A DNA stretch of 64,000 bases from Serratia rubidaea (lineage in GTDB: Bacteria; Pseudomonadota; Gammaproteobacteria; Enterobacterales; Enterobacteriaceae). A model generated the notes under the pieces. The model saw only the letters and a list, made by a program, of their open reading frames with translations, did not search any database and was not told the DNA's origin. The stretch spans positions 4,154,001 to 4,218,000 of the forward strand of contig LR590463.1 in NCBI GenBank assembly GCA_901472405.1, written 5' to 3'. Shown here piece by piece: positions 44,999-56,031 of this stretch (the stretch's first letter is position 1; each line of letters starts with the position of its first letter). The position numbers and the translations under genes are program-made.

Positions 44999-47315
44999 CT
45001 AGGCGTACAGCGAAGGATTCAGCGCGCTCTCTTTAATACAGCGCACCCAATACCTGCCGTTATCGTCGATCTCCACGCCCTGCAGTTCGTGCTCAAAGCC
45101 GGGGAAACGCTGGCCGAAGGTCTGCAGCGCCACCAAATACTCGACGATGGCGCCGGCCTCCGGCGTCACTTTTTCTCCGGGCATAATCATCGGGATACCC
45201 GGCGGATAAGGGGTGACCATCACGCCAACCACCCGCCCCATAATGTCCCCGGCGGCGACCAGCTCGGTGCCGTCCTCCACCAGATGACGGTAGGCCTGCG
45301 ATGGCGTCATCACCGGCGTCGCCGCCAGCGCGCAGGCTCGGTCAGACAGGCGGGCAATATTCAGTTCGCCATTGGCCTGATGAATTTCCCGGCACAGGTC
45401 GGCCAGCCCCAGGGTTGTATAACGTTCATCACTGCGGCAAACCTCCGGCAATATGTCGCGCAGCAACGTATTGTCGTCATGGTAGCGTTTGAACATCATC
45501 AGCAAGTCGATCAGCGTATTCCATTTCCCCTGGGTCGATCCCAAAGCGAATAAAATCAGCAGCGTGTAATCGCCGTTTCTGGCCGGAATGATGCGCTGCA
45601 TATCCAGATATTTAGCCACCACCGGCGCGGGAATGCCGAATTCGCTCATGTCGCCCTGCGCGTTCAGCCCCGGACAGGTGATCGTCACCTTGATCGGATC
45701 CAGCATGGCGTAACCTTCCGGCATCTCGCCAAAGCCGTGCCACGCTTCGCCGGCCTTCAGCGTCCAGTAGTCGGCGTTGTTCGCCAGCTGCTCGGTAGGG
45801 ACGTCGATAAACGGCACGCTGTCGCCGTCCACCTCTGCCCGCTCCGGCTGCCAGACGTCAAAGAACCAGTCGCCGGGAATATCCTGTTTGATTTTATTAC
45901 CGACCGTCACCAGGGTTTTCCTGAACTCAATCGAGTCATTAATCGCGCCGTTAAGCAGCGTCCGCCCTTCACGGCCCTGCATCATCGCCGTCGCCACGTC
46001 CATCGAGGCGATGATCGGATAGAACGGCGACGTGGTGCCGTGCATGGTGAAAGACTGGTTAAAGACGTCATAATCAACCGGCGCCCGCGGCGAATTACGG
46101 ATATGGATCATCGACGCCGAGGAAAAGGCGGCCAGCATTTTATGGGTGGACTGCACCGCATAGAGCGTCGGCTGCCGGGGCGAGGCCGGCACATCCATGG
46201 CGAAGCGTCCCCGGTAGAGCGGGTGGAAACGGGCGTAGGCGTACCAGGCCTCATCAAATTTAATGCGCGGCGTCGATGCGCCCAGCTTTTCCGTCAATGC
46301 CGCAACGTCATAGATCAGGCCGTCGTAGGTGCAGTTGGTGATCACCGCGTACTCGGCGTCCGGGCTGCTGGCGCGCAGCGCCAGCGCGCTGCCGTTGATT
46401 TTGTTGCGGATAGACTCTGCGCTGAACTGGTCGGCCGAGATCAGGCCGATAATGCCGTAGCCGTTGCGCTCGGGCTGGAAATAGACCGGATGCGCGCCGC
46501 ATACCGTCAGCTCATGGTTGACCGACTTATGGCAGTTGCGATCCACCAGCGCAATTTTGCCGTGCAGCGGCAGCGAATGGCCGACGATCTGGTTCGACTG
46601 CGAAGAGCCGCCGGTCACGTAAAACGTGCGGTCGGCGCCAAAAAATCTCGGCGGCCCGGCGCTCAGACTCGCCCGGCGGCCCCTTGTGCTCCAGCCAGTC
46701 GCCCATTTCCGGCGTCGCGATGCCGATATCGGCGCGCATAATATTTTCACCGAAGAAATTGATAAATTCGCGGCCGACGGGATGCTTCAGATACGCTACG
46801 CCGCCCTGATGGCCGGGACAATCCCAATAGTAGGGGCTGTCGCTGGCGTAGCCCTTCAGCGCGGAAAAATAGGGAGGCAGCAGGCCGCGCCGATAGTGCT
46901 CAATCGCCAGATGAATACGTCCGGCGATAAACCTGGCGGTGTCTTCATAAATATTGATGTATTCGTGAATCTCTTTGATCACCTCCGTCGGCAGCCGGCC
47001 CAGAATCGGCCGTGACGCGGCAAAAAAAATGGGAATGCGGCTGTTGTAGGTGCGTATGCCCTGAATAATTCTGCTGATTATACGGTTGCGTTCCGCTTCA
47101 GCGACACTTTCGCACTCGTGAATAATCACGCAACCGATGCCGATTTCATGTTTGATAACATCCAGCAGGTTGTTCGTTGCTGCCGTCTGTAAGACATAAT
47201 GGTTGTGTGAAGAGAGCGCCTGCTTCACCAGCTCCAACGCACGATCGTCAGCTGACGCATCTTCATGCAGCGACACCAGCAGTATGGGAAACTGTTGATT
47301 ATTAACATCGTTCAT
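44999..47315 (-). pseudogene. acid-inducible Orn/Lys/Arg decarboxylase, AdiA/LdcI type (one frameshift)
   Basis: From ATG at 47315 the N-terminal wing domain and the start of the PLP domain (YYWDCPGHQGGVAYLKHPVG, NIMRADIGIATPEMGDWLEHKG) read well. Six A at 46640-46645 then change the frame. Removing one restores AAEIFFGADRTFYVTGGSSQSNQIVG and then VDRNCHKSVNHEL, LHFDEAW-type KFDEAWYAYA and the PLP lysine in STHKMLAAF (codon 46139-46141), to the stop at 44999 (about 771 residues). It is a decameric-type decarboxylase paired with the antiporter downstream for acid resistance or polyamine production. Confidence 0.8.
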
Positions 47316-47461
47316 AGCCGTACCTCTGACATATTCCATCAAGAAAATAGTGCTCCCGCGCCTTTATCATTCAGCAAGGCGACAGGCGGCAGAGTAACGG
47401 CTGCGGCCAAAAAACAGACTGTATCAAAGGTACAGTTTTTTCCCGGAACAACGTGAAACGT

Positions 47462-48141
47462 TCAGGGCCGGATAAAATAGCCAGGCTGTAAAAAAACCGG
47501 CGGAATAAAGTATTGCCAGCCGTGGCGACGGGCCAGCAGCACAAAATCCCGCGTATGCGCGCAGTGGGTTTTTTGTAATATATTCGTCTTATGAAACTTA
47601 ATGGTGCGTAATGTTCTATTAAGACACTGAGCCATTTCTTTTTCAGAAAAGCCCTGCAGCAATAGGAAAATGATGTTCCATTCTTTGGCGGAAAACAGAT
47701 CGCTCGGCCTCTGGCCGCTCATTTCGCCCCAACGGTTAGCGTTTAAAAAAAAGAGGGAGAAAGAGAAATAACCGGCCGGACGTGACTGATAATACCGGCC
47801 ACCTCCGCCAGTCGGTTAAAATAGGGGCTGCGCTCACAATAAAAAGGAAAACAGCGATTCAATCCGTGGTCAAAACAGACGCCAACGGCAATCACTGTCC
47901 TCACCTCGCGCAACACCCGCTCATCATGCTGATTGACGCCTTGCGGATACACCGCCGAGCACCCCTGCAACAAAGAGATAAACTCTTGATATTTATCATT
48001 AAGATAAACCACGACCCCGTGAATATCTTTTACACACCACGCCTCTTGGCTATTTTCCCAGGACGCCAACATTTCAACAGGAATCGGCAAGGAGAGCCGC
48101 TCCGCCTTTGCTTTTAATGCCCCTAATGCAACCTGTGTCAT
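47462..48141 (-). pseudogene. PAS plus LuxR-HTH regulator (one frameshift in a T8 tract)
   Basis: The N-terminal 130 residues resemble a PAS sensor (SWENSQEAWCVKDIHGVVVYLNDKYQEF) and end in a run of eight T (47744-47751 on the minus strand). One additional T joins it to NANRWGEMSGQRPSDLFSAKEWNIIFLLLQGFSEKEMAQCLNRTLRTIKFHKTNI, a LuxR-type HTH, giving about 226 residues. PAS-LuxR proteins of this form are often found beside amino-acid decarboxylase genes. It lies upstream of the decarboxylase on the same strand, so it is a likely regulator. The tract could be a sequencing error or a switchable homopolymer. Confidence 0.7.
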
Positions 48142-48364
48142 AATGAAACGTCTGTGATTATCATTTCATTAATTTAAATAGCGCCAGGTGCGGTGAATTA
48201 ACCTTTTATGCGTTAAAAAAAGGAAAGCCGCGATTAATGCCGGCAATAGCATCTTTTATTCAACAATAACCCATGCGGGGCCATTGTCATTATTCCTTCC
48301 CGGGATAACGACGCAAAAGAAACAAAACGGCGGCCGCCGTCCTGCCGGGTAAAGCGGCGATACC

Positions 48365-49777
48365 TCACGCCATCACCGCCTTAAGCCGCTGCACCGCCGC
48401 CGTCGCCTCCTCCGCCGTAGCGAAATTGGCAAAGCCCATCAGCAACCCGCCCGTCGCCGCCGGCGCGGCGCGCCAGTCGCTCAGCGCCTGCAGCGACAGC
48501 CCGTCGGCCCCGGCGGCAATGGCCAGCGCTTTATCATCCTGCCCGGCCGGCAGATGCGCCAAGACGTGGATGCCGCCGGCCTGCGGCTGGATATGCAGAC
48601 GCTCGCCCAGCGTCTGCTGCAGGGCATCGACCAGATAACCGCGCCGCGCGGCGTACAGCGCGCGCATCTTGCGCAGGTGGCGGCCAAAATGCCCCTGCGC
48701 CATAAAATCGGCCACCATTGCCTGCGGCAGCATCGAGCCGGGGCCGGGCAGATGGTTGACGCTGTCCCGGAAGAGGCTGACCAGCCCGGCCGGCGCCACC
48801 AGATACGCCAGCCGCAGGCCGGGGAACAGCACCTTGCTGAAGGTGCCGGTATAGAGCACGCGCCCGTCGCGATCCAGACTTTTCAGCGCCGGCAGCGGCC
48901 GGCCGTGGTAGCGGAATTCGCTGTCGTAATCGTCCTCAATAATCCACGCCTGACGGCGGCTCGCCCATTCCAGCAGTTCCAGCCGCCGCGGCAGCGACAG
49001 CGCCGCGCCCGTCGGGCTTTGGTGGGTCGGCGTCACTACCGCGAAGCGCGCGTCATCGGCGCATTGGCGACCGGCGGCCACGTTCAGCCCCTCCTCATCC
49101 ACCGGCACCGCCGCCAGCCGCAGGCCGGCGCGCTCCAGATACTGTCGGGCAAACAGATAACCCGGATCCTCGAACCAGCCGGTGTCGCCCGCCCGCAGCA
49201 GGGTGTGGCGCACCAGCTCCAGCGCGCCGTGATAGCCGGCAGTGACAAACACCTGCTCATACGAGCAGGCGATGCCGCGCGAAATGCCCAGGTAGGCGGC
49301 GATGGCGTGCCGCAGCGGCCCATAGCCCGCCGGGTCGGGGTAATACATCGCCTGCATTTCCAGCGTGCGCAGGCAGCGTCCCGCCAGACGCGCCCAGACC
49401 TTGCGCGGAAAGGCGTCCAGCGCCGGCAGCCCCATCTGGAACGACAGCGCATCGCCGCTGACGGCGTGCGGATGAGGCGAGGCGACAGCCGGCGGCACCG
49501 AGGCCGCCAGCGGTTCGGCCAGCTTGCCCAGACGCGGCGACACCACGGTGCCGGCCGCGCCGCGCGCGACAAAGTAGCCTTCGTTCACCAGCATCTGATA
49601 GGCGGTCTCTACCGTGCCGCGCGCCAGATTCAGTTCGCTGGCGAGGCTGCGCACCGACGGCACGCGGTCCCCCGGACGCAGCTTGCCGGCGGCAATCGCC
49701 TCGCGGTAGCGCCGGTACAGCTGCAGGTAGAGCGGCGCGTCGTGCTGCTGGTCAGGCCGCAGCTGCTGTATATCCAT
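48365..49777 (-). CDS. MocR/PdxR-type GntR regulator with aminotransferase domain
   Basis: This 470-residue protein has an N-terminal GntR winged HTH (YLQLYRRYREAIAAGKLRPGDRVPSVRSLASELNLARGTVETAYQML) and a large fold-type I aminotransferase-like domain with the PLP lysine in YTGTFSKVLFPGLRLAYLVAP. MocR regulators sense PLP or amino compounds and usually control a divergent neighbour, here the AhpD-like gene 110 bases away. It is of full length. Confidence 0.88.
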   Translation of the reverse strand: MDIQQLRPDQQHDAPLYLQLYRRYREAIAAGKLRPGDRVPSVRSLASELNLARGTVETAYQMLVNEGYFVARGAAGTVVSPRLGKLAEPLAASVPPAVASPHPHAVSGDALSFQMGLPALDAFPRKVWARLAGRCLRTLEMQAMYYPDPAGYGPLRHAIAAYLGISRGIACSYEQVFVTAGYHGALELVRHTLLRAGDTGWFEDPGYLFARQYLERAGLRLAAVPVDEEGLNVAAGRQCADDARFAVVTPTHQSPTGAALSLPRRLELLEWASRRQAWIIEDDYDSEFRYHGRPLPALKSLDRDGRVLYTGTFSKVLFPGLRLAYLVAPAGLVSLFRDSVNHLPGPGSMLPQAMVADFMAQGHFGRHLRKMRALYAARRGYLVDALQQTLGERLHIQPQAGGIHVLAHLPAGQDDKALAIAAGADGLSLQALSDWRAAPAATGGLLMGFANFATAEEATAAVQRLKAVMA

Positions 49778-49887
49778 CGCGGATGTCCCATTAATTTATT
49801 CAGTTCTTGCACCTATGTTATAGGCCATTAGCCGCTTACAGTAGCGGCTACGCAATAAAGCGATAACTTTTTATCAGGAGATCCGCC

Positions 49888-50322
49888 ATGAGCGCACCAA
49901 AACGCCTGCCGTACAACACCCTTTCTCCCGACGCCTATCAGGGGCTGATCGCCACCAAAAACGCGCTGGAAAACAGCCCTCTGGGCAAAGCGCTGATCGA
50001 GCTGGTCTGGCTGCGCATGTCGCAGATCAACGGCTGCGCCTTTTGTCTGGAGATGCACGCCAAAGCGCTGCGCGCCGACGGCATGGCGGAGGCCAAACTG
50101 GACGGGCTGGCGGGCTGGCGCGTCAGCGAACGCTTCAGCGACCGTGAACGCGCCGCGCTGGCCTGGACGGAGTCGCTGACGCACGTGGACACCACCCATG
50201 CGCCCGACGAAGACTTCGAACCGCTGCGCGCGCACTTCAGCGAGGTGGAAATTTCCGATCTGACCTTCGCCATCGCCCTGATGAGCGCCTTTAACCGCCT
50301 GGCGATCGGCATGCGTCAGTAA
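49888..50322 (+). CDS. AhpD-like carboxymuconolactone decarboxylase-family protein
   Basis: This 144-residue protein has the CMD/AhpD redox motif CAFCLEMH (CxxC...H) in the middle of an all-helical fold. Such proteins act as thiol peroxidases or alkylhydroperoxidase partners. ATCAGGAGATCCGCC precedes the ATG. The MocR regulator is divergent, a frequent pairing, and a FMN reductase-like gene follows 55 bases later. Confidence 0.85.
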   Translation: MSAPKRLPYNTLSPDAYQGLIATKNALENSPLGKALIELVWLRMSQINGCAFCLEMHAKALRADGMAEAKLDGLAGWRVSERFSDRERAALAWTESLTHVDTTHAPDEDFEPLRAHFSEVEISDLTFAIALMSAFNRLAIGMRQ

Positions 50323-50377
50323 CGGCAGCGACTATGCTGATTAACGGGCGCTGCCGCCCGCGATGGGAGAGGATACG

Positions 50378-50995
50378 ATGAATATACTGCACATTGACTG
50401 CAGCCCGCGGCGCGATTCGCACAGCCGCCGGCTTTCCGCCGCCCTGCTGGCGCGGCTGCGGGCCGCCAACCCTGACGCTAGCATCACGCGCCGCGATCTG
50501 GGCCTGGCGCCGATAGCCCATGCCGGCGACGATTACGCGAACGCGTTGGCCGCGCCCGGTACGCCGGCGGCGGACGGCGCGCTGCACCTATCGGAAACCC
50601 TGATTCAGGAGCTGGAGCAGGCGGATGCGCTGGTGCTGGGCACGCCGATGAACAATTTCACAGTGCCGTCGGTGCTGAAGGCGTGGCTCGATCAGGTGCT
50701 GCGCATGGGGCGCACCATCGCCAGCGCCCCCGACGGTGAGAAGATCGGCCTGTTGCAGGACAAGCCGGTGTATATCGCCATCGCCGCCGGCGGGGTATTC
50801 AGCGGCGAACGCGCCAGACAGCCGGATTTTCTCACCCCCTATCTCACCGCCGCCTTCGGCTGCATCGGCCTGCATTCGCTGCAGTTTTTCCCGCTGCAGG
50901 CGACGGCGTTTCTCGACCGCGAGCAGCTGGCGGCCGCGCAGGAGCAGCTGCTCGCCAGCCTGAATCTTACGGCTGCAGATCCATCACGGGCTTAA
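50378..50995 (+). CDS. FMN-dependent NADH:quinone oxidoreductase/azoreductase-like
   Basis: This 205-residue flavodoxin-fold protein starts MNILHIDCSPRRDSHSRRLS, with LGTPMNNFTVPSVLKAWLDQVLRMGRT and IAIAAGGVFSGERA, typical of the AzoR/AcpD family. It reduces quinones or azo compounds using NAD(P)H. GGGAGAGGATACG precedes the ATG at 50378. The 3' end overlaps a convergent dehydrogenase gene by 29 bases. It may form a redox unit with the AhpD-like gene upstream. Confidence 0.85.
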   Translation: MNILHIDCSPRRDSHSRRLSAALLARLRAANPDASITRRDLGLAPIAHAGDDYANALAAPGTPAADGALHLSETLIQELEQADALVLGTPMNNFTVPSVLKAWLDQVLRMGRTIASAPDGEKIGLLQDKPVYIAIAAGGVFSGERARQPDFLTPYLTAAFGCIGLHSLQFFPLQATAFLDREQLAAAQEQLLASLNLTAADPSRA

Positions 50996-51912
50996 CCTGC
51001 CGCCCCGGCTGGCGGTACAGCGCCAGCGCCGCCCGCCACTCCTCCAGCGAATAAATGTGCGCCCCACCGCAGCGGCTTTGCGCCAGCAGCGGCCATATCC
51101 GCCCGAACAGGGCCTGCCACTGCGCCGTGCCGATGTCGGCCAGGCAGTTGCGGATATGGAACCAGCGCACCGTTGGATAGCGCCGCTGCAGCGTAAACGG
51201 CTGCCCGGAAAGCAGGCCGTAACAGACAAACAGCCCGTCCGGCCGCATCGCCTCCAGCAGCTGCTGCGCCAGCGCGCCGCCGGTGGCGTCAAACACGATA
51301 TCCGCCGCGGCGGCCAGCTGGTCAATGCGCATCCGCTCGCTCTGCGCCACCGGGGTAATACCGCAGGCCGCCAGCGTGTCGGCATGCGCCGGGGAGCGGC
51401 AGATGCCCGCCACCTCTGCCGCGCCGCGCTGCAGCGCCCACTGGCCGAGCAACCTGCCGCAGTCGGAACCGGCGGCGGTCAGCAGCACCCGCCGCCCCGC
51501 CGGGTTATACAAATCCAGCATCAGCAGCGCCGCCAGCGGATTGATATAGGCGCGGGACGCCTGCAGGTCCGTTATCGCGTCCGGCACCGGCACCGCCAGC
51601 GCCGCCGGGCAGCTGACCACGCGCTGCCAGGTGCCCTCGCCCCGCAGCGGCAGCACCCGCCTGCCGAGCAGATGCTCCGCCCCGGCGTCGTTTCCGTCAC
51701 CACGCCGACGCCCTCATAGCCGGCGACGGCCGGCGGCACGACGCGATGGCGGTAGGCGCCGCTCAGCGGAATCAAATCGGAGGCGTTCACCGGCGCGAGC
51801 CGCATGGCGACCGCACGTTCCCCGCCGTCAGCGCGGCCGGCGGCGCGTTTTCCAGCCGGAGCACCGCTTCCGGCGCGCCAAATTCCCGGTACCACAGCGC
51901 GCTGTTTATCAT
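50967..51912 (-). pseudogene. MDR-family oxidoreductase, enoyl-reductase-like (two frameshifts)
   Basis: From ATG at 51912 (MINSALWYREFGAPEAVLRL) the frame breaks at about 51820 (one G missing) and again at about 51683 (one A missing). In between it reads RLAPVNASDLIPLSGAYRHR and AGYEGVGVVTE. After the breaks come VLPLRGEGTWQRVV and the Rossmann domain (VLLTAAGSDCGRLLGQWALQRG). The repaired length is about 315 residues, similar to MECR/ETR-like quinone or enoyl reductases. It overlaps the convergent azoreductase-like gene. Two breaks in GC-rich or A-rich runs suggest sequencing errors. Confidence 0.7.
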
Positions 51913-52185
51913 TCTTCACCCTCGGTTAGCGGCCCTGCCGCACGTTGCGCCGCATCCTTCCATAGATTAAGCCGCCGGGCAATGGCGTTGTCCGCAGCCT
52001 GCAAGTTCGGCATGTTGCACTGGTCAATGTCGGACAAAAAACAGACAATCACCTTCCCTTCCAGCCGCAAGGAATCACAGATAAAAGCGCACGGCTATGC
52101 TGCATAGGCCGTCGCAACGTAAGAAGGAAATTTGTTCAACAGGGAAGGAACGTTCAAGGATGAGTAAAAACTGAAGGAAACAGGC

Positions 52186-52595
52186 ATGAAAAAGTTCGTA
52201 GTTTTCGCTGCCGTTGTTGGCATATTTGCCTACTATTGGCCCACAATCACCATGAATTTCGCCAGCTACGCGCAATACACCGAGCAGGACACTAGAGAAT
52301 ACGCGTTTTATACCCCGGAACTGCTCAAGAAAATGCCGCGTATATCAGACCACTATCAATTTGACTATACCAACGTATCCGGCCGCAGGCCCTGATATAT
52401 ACGGTGACGTTTTACGACGCCGATGACACCCGGCAAATCAGCGATTATCTGACCGCCGCCGGTTACCAACGGCAGCCTGAGTGTCTTGTTGCCGGTGAGT
52501 GCTGGATGTCTGCCAACGCCCACTATCGGGTTAGCGTAGTAAAGCCCGAGGGCTTCAGAGAGGTCTCGGTACAGCTCGAAGACAGTTCGCAATAG
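52186..52595 (+). pseudogene. membrane-anchored hypothetical protein (one frameshift)
   Basis: From ATG at 52186 (after AAGGAAACAGGC) there is a hydrophobic N-terminus (KFVVFAAVVGIFAYYWP) and a periplasmic part (YAQYTEQDTREYAFYTPELLKKM). One base is missing near 52388. Beyond it the frame continues as LIYTVTFYDADDTRQISDYLTAAGYQRQ and two Cys (ECLVAGECW), ending VSVQLEDSSQ. The repaired length is about 136 residues. I know no family. It looks like a small secreted or anchored domain with one disulfide. Confidence 0.5.
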
Positions 52596-52671
52596 ATCAT
52601 CAAGCCGGCCATATGTAAGAGCCGGCCCCCCATCCCCTCTTCACTCCCCCACAAATCATTATCAATCCGCC

Positions 52672-52770
52672 TCAGCGCTGCGGCAGTGCATACCCTCCGA
52701 GAATAAACCAGGCCAGTAACACAACGGCGGCGATAATAATCGCCACGGGGAACAGGTAACCAATTTTCAT
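52672..52770 (-). CDS. 32-residue single-span membrane protein
   Basis: ATG at 52770 opens MKIGYLFPVAIIIAAVVLLAWF followed by a short Gly-rich tail (ILGGYALPQR). The product is one predicted helix, 32 residues in all. It lies 58 bases downstream of the DUF1883 gene on the same strand and may be co-transcribed. No strong ribosome site is visible. Composition and the clean hydrophobic profile are the main support. Confidence 0.45.
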   Translation of the reverse strand: MKIGYLFPVAIIIAAVVLLAWFILGGYALPQR

Positions 52771-52828
52771 TATCTGACGCTCAGAGCAACGGGAAAGGGA
52801 AGCGCCCTCGCGGTGCGAAGGCGCACGA

Positions 52829-53095
52829 CTAATTAACCGGATAAATATTAATGCTGTGGGTGAGGGCGGAATTAAACTGGCCCGCATCAATCACGACATG
52901 CCATACGCCGTCGGCAGGCGCGGTGAAACGCGCCGGCAGTTCGTCGCAATGGCCGCCGTGGTGACGGCCCGGCTGCCCGTGGGTATAGCCCGCAAACGCC
53001 GCGTCATCCATCAGCAGGATGGTGCACGGGCGGTCGCAATGCACTTCCACCACGTCGCCCGTTTTCAGGTGTAACTGCGCATGCAAAAAATCCAT
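52829..53095 (-). CDS. DUF1883-family protein
   Basis: This 88-residue protein matches the DUF1883 pattern: an N-terminal HAQLHLKTGDVVEVHCDRPC, central LMDDAAFAGYTHGQPGRHHGGHCDELPARF, and the conserved GVWHVVIDAG. It is a compact all-beta domain without signal peptide or known function. GAGGAAAATAT precedes the ATG. Confidence 0.8.
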   Translation of the reverse strand: MDFLHAQLHLKTGDVVEVHCDRPCTILLMDDAAFAGYTHGQPGRHHGGHCDELPARFTAPADGVWHVVIDAGQFNSALTHSINIYPVN

Positions 53096-53349
53096 ATATT
53101 TTCCTCAGTTAGGAATAACGGACCCTCTTGGCGGTTTATTTACCCTGTCCATAGGCATCAAGAGCGAGCTTCACGCTTTACTTCACCCCTGCTTAGGTTG
53201 ATGATAGCAGCATAATATGCAAATAACATTATAATGAAATTAACACATTAATTTCATTATGGAGAATATTTACCCGATCGCCTGTAACCGAGACGGACCC
53301 CATCCGGCCCGCCATGTCGTTTTATTTTTTGATTTGGCTATTACCTGAG

Positions 53350-55052
53350 ATGAATACACACAAGATCAACCGCGTACGCCCCTTCAGCGCCCTCATCGCC
53401 GCCTGCTGGCAGGAACCCTATTCACGACAGCGCCTGCTGAAAGACGCCATTGCCGGCATCACCGTCGGCATTATCGCCATTCCGCTGGCCATGGCGCTGG
53501 CTATCGCCAGCGGCGTACCACCGCAGTACGGCTTATACACCTCGCGGTTGCCGGCATCGTGATCGCCGTCACCGGCGGCTCGCGCTACAGCGTCTCGGGC
53601 CGACGGCCGCCTTTGTGGTGATCCTGTATCCGGTGGCGCAGCAGTTCGGCCTGGCCGGCCTGCTGCTGGCCACCCTGCTCTCCGGCGCGTTTTTGGTGGT
53701 GATGGGGCTGACCCGCGTCGGCCGTCTGATTGAGTATATTCCGCTGCCGGTTACGCTCGGCTTCACCTCAGGGATCGCCATCACCATCGCCACGCTGCAG
53801 GTGAAGGATTTTTTCGGCCTGCCGCTCACGGCGCTGCCGGCCGGCTATGTGGATAAGCTGGGCGTCCTGCTGCAGGCGCTGCCCGCGGCGGATATCGGCG
53901 ATACGCTGATTGGCGCCGTGACGCTGCTGGTGCTGATTGTCTGGCCGCGGCTGGGGCTGCGCGTGCCCGGCCACCTGCCGGCGTTGGCGGCCGGCGCCGC
54001 CGTGATGGCGCTGCTTGGCCTGGCCGGCCATCAGGTCGCCACCATCGGCTCCAGCTTCAGCTATCAGCTGGCCGACGGCAGCCAGGGCGCCGGTATTCCC
54101 GCCATTTTGCCCCAGCTGCAGCTGCCGTGGACGCTGCCGGCAGCGGACGGCCGGCCGATGACGCTGAGCTGGCAGACGCTTTCCGCCCTACTTCCCGCCG
54201 CCTTCTCCATGGCGATGCTCGGCGCTATCGAATCCTTACTGTGCGCGGTGGTGCTGGACGGCATGACCGGCAAGAAACACAGCGCCAACGGCGAGCTGCT
54301 CGGCCAGGGGCTGGGCAACCTGATCGCGCCGTTCTTTGGCGGCATTACCGCCACCGCCGCCATCGCCCGCTCGGCGGCCAACGTGCGCGCCGGCGCCACC
54401 TCGCCGCTGGCCGCCGTGATCCACGCGCTGCTGGTGCTGCTGGCCCTGCTGCTGCTGGCGCCCTGGCTCTCCTTTCTGCCGCTGGCCGCGATGGCCGCCC
54501 TGCTGCTGCTCGTCGCCTGGAATATGAGCGAGGCCCATAAGGTGGTCGATCTGCTGCGCCGGGCGCCCAAGGATGACATTATCGTGATGCTGCTGTGCAT
54601 GGCGCTGACGGTGCTGTTCGATATGGTGATCGCCATTACCATCGGCATCGTACTGGCCTCGCTGCTGTTTATGCGCCGCATCGCGCGGATGACGCGCCTG
54701 AGCACGCTCAGCCACGATGCGGATGCGCTGGTGCTGCGCGTGAACGGCCCGCTGTTTTTTGCCGCCGCCGAACGGGTGTTTTGATGAGGTGCTGGCGCGC
54801 AGCGGCGCGTATCAGACGGTGATCCTACAGTGGGATGCGGTGCCGGTGCTGGACGCCGGCGGACTGAGCGCCCTGCAGCGCTTTATTGATGCGTTGCCGC
54901 CGGGTAAGCAGCTGATCGTGACGGATATTCCCTTCCAGCCGCTGAAAACGCTGGCGCGGGCGCGCATACGGCCGATTGACGGCCGGCTAGCCTTCTACTC
55001 AACGCTGCCGGAGGCGCTGGCCGCCCGCACGGCTCCTGGCTGCGACGGCTAG
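53350..55052 (+). pseudogene. dauA: SulP-family C4-dicarboxylate/anion transporter, DauA-like (three frameshifts)
   Basis: The sequence is close to E. coli DauA throughout: [38 protein letters not shown], the catalytic barrel ([50 protein letters not shown]), then a STAS domain (LQWDAVPVLDAGGLSALQRF). Bases are missing near 53545 and 53602, and an extra T at 54780 separates the STAS domain. The repaired protein has about 567 residues. DauA imports succinate and other C4-dicarboxylates. Three breaks in such a conserved gene point to sequence error. Confidence 0.85.
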
Positions 55053-55466
55053 CCGCCGGCAGGATGCGGCAGCCGGCCATCCGCCGACGCGACGCCGGCA
55101 ATCTGCGCCAGGGTCAGCGTGCTGAAAAACTGGTTGGCCTGCTGGCAGAACTGCGCCCACAGCGCGACAAATTCCGCACTGGCTGCGGACAGCTCATGCT
55201 TGACGTCGGCGTCTTTGCGGAAAGGCACAAACAGCTCCGCCACCGGTGATTTCATCAGCCGGCTTAACCAGCAGATAGCCGCCGCCCGGCCCGCGGACGC
55301 TGCGCACCAGCCCGTCGCGCCGCAGCACGGTGAATAACTGTTCCAGATAGGACACGGAGATCCCGAGCTCGGCGCCGATCTCCGTGGTTGACGCCGCCCG
55401 TCCCGGATGCCGGGCCAAATACAGCATGATCATGATGGCATGACGATTACGCGAGATTATCTGCAA
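55049..55466 (-). pseudogene. Rrf2-family transcriptional regulator (one frameshift)
   Basis: The N-terminal winged helix reads RNRHAIMIMLYLARHPGRAASTTEIGAELGISVSYLEQLFTVLRRDGLVRSVRGPGGGYLL. One extra G at about 55245 breaks the frame. Removing it gives ADEITVAELFVPFRKDADVKHELSAASAEFVALW to the stop at 55049 (about 138 residues). The iron-sulfur-binding cysteine cluster of IscR/NsrR is absent, so it may not be a Fe-S sensor. Its stop overlaps the dauA stop by four bases on the opposite strand. Confidence 0.75.
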
Positions 55467-55770
55467 CCTGCTCTCCTTGGGTCGGGACGTGATGAACAGC
55501 GGATACGACGTTATAATGATATGTAACTAATATGATAATATTACGAGACGAAATCATTCCGCAACGCCTGAGGCCCGCCCGACGATTTTTAAGAAAATCC
55601 TTAAACAAATTTCAGTATGAAGATAGTGCCGGAAAAACGGCAAACGGCGGCCATCGCACGCGAATCAGGAGAAAATAGCAGGAATAATCAGACAACGTGC
55701 AGGGGCAACGGCGCCGACAGCGGCAGGCGGACGCAACGTCCCCGGCCAATCGGCGTAGTTGCCCTGGCAA

Positions 55771-55966
55771 TCAGCGCGTCTCGACCTTGGGATTGGCCTG
55801 AGAGGTCTGGGAAGGGTAGTCAACGTGATGTTTTTGCAGATAATCCCGGATCCAGTTGCCGGACCACCTGCGAGGGGGTAACATCTTGCTGCTGGCAGAG
55901 CGTCTCCAGAGCTTTCTTCTTCTCCGGATCGATCAAAACGGTTAAACGCGCGGTCTTCTTTTCCAT
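55771..55966 (-). pseudogene. ribbon-helix-helix (CopG-type) small regulator (one frameshift)
   Basis: From ATG at 55966 the product begins MEKKTARLTVLIDPEKKKAL and goes on ETLCQQQDVTPSQVVRQL, the beta-strand and two helices of a CopG/Arc fold. One extra G at about 55855 changes the frame. Removing it gives IRDYLQKHHVDYPSQTSQAN and a stop at 55771 (64 residues). It could be a stand-alone DNA-binding protein or an antitoxin without a visible toxin. The 300 bases on its downstream side (55467-55770) contain only the Rrf2 promoter region. Confidence 0.6.
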
Positions 55967-56031
55967 GGTGTTACCATCCTGATTATGATAATCCAATTAT
56001 AATACCATCCCTGCCGAACTTCGCCAGAAAA

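Noticed and set aside
55617..55982. 121-codon plus-strand frame near the Rrf2 gene
   Set aside because: It is the antisense of the ribbon-helix-helix gene, which has a recognisable fold.
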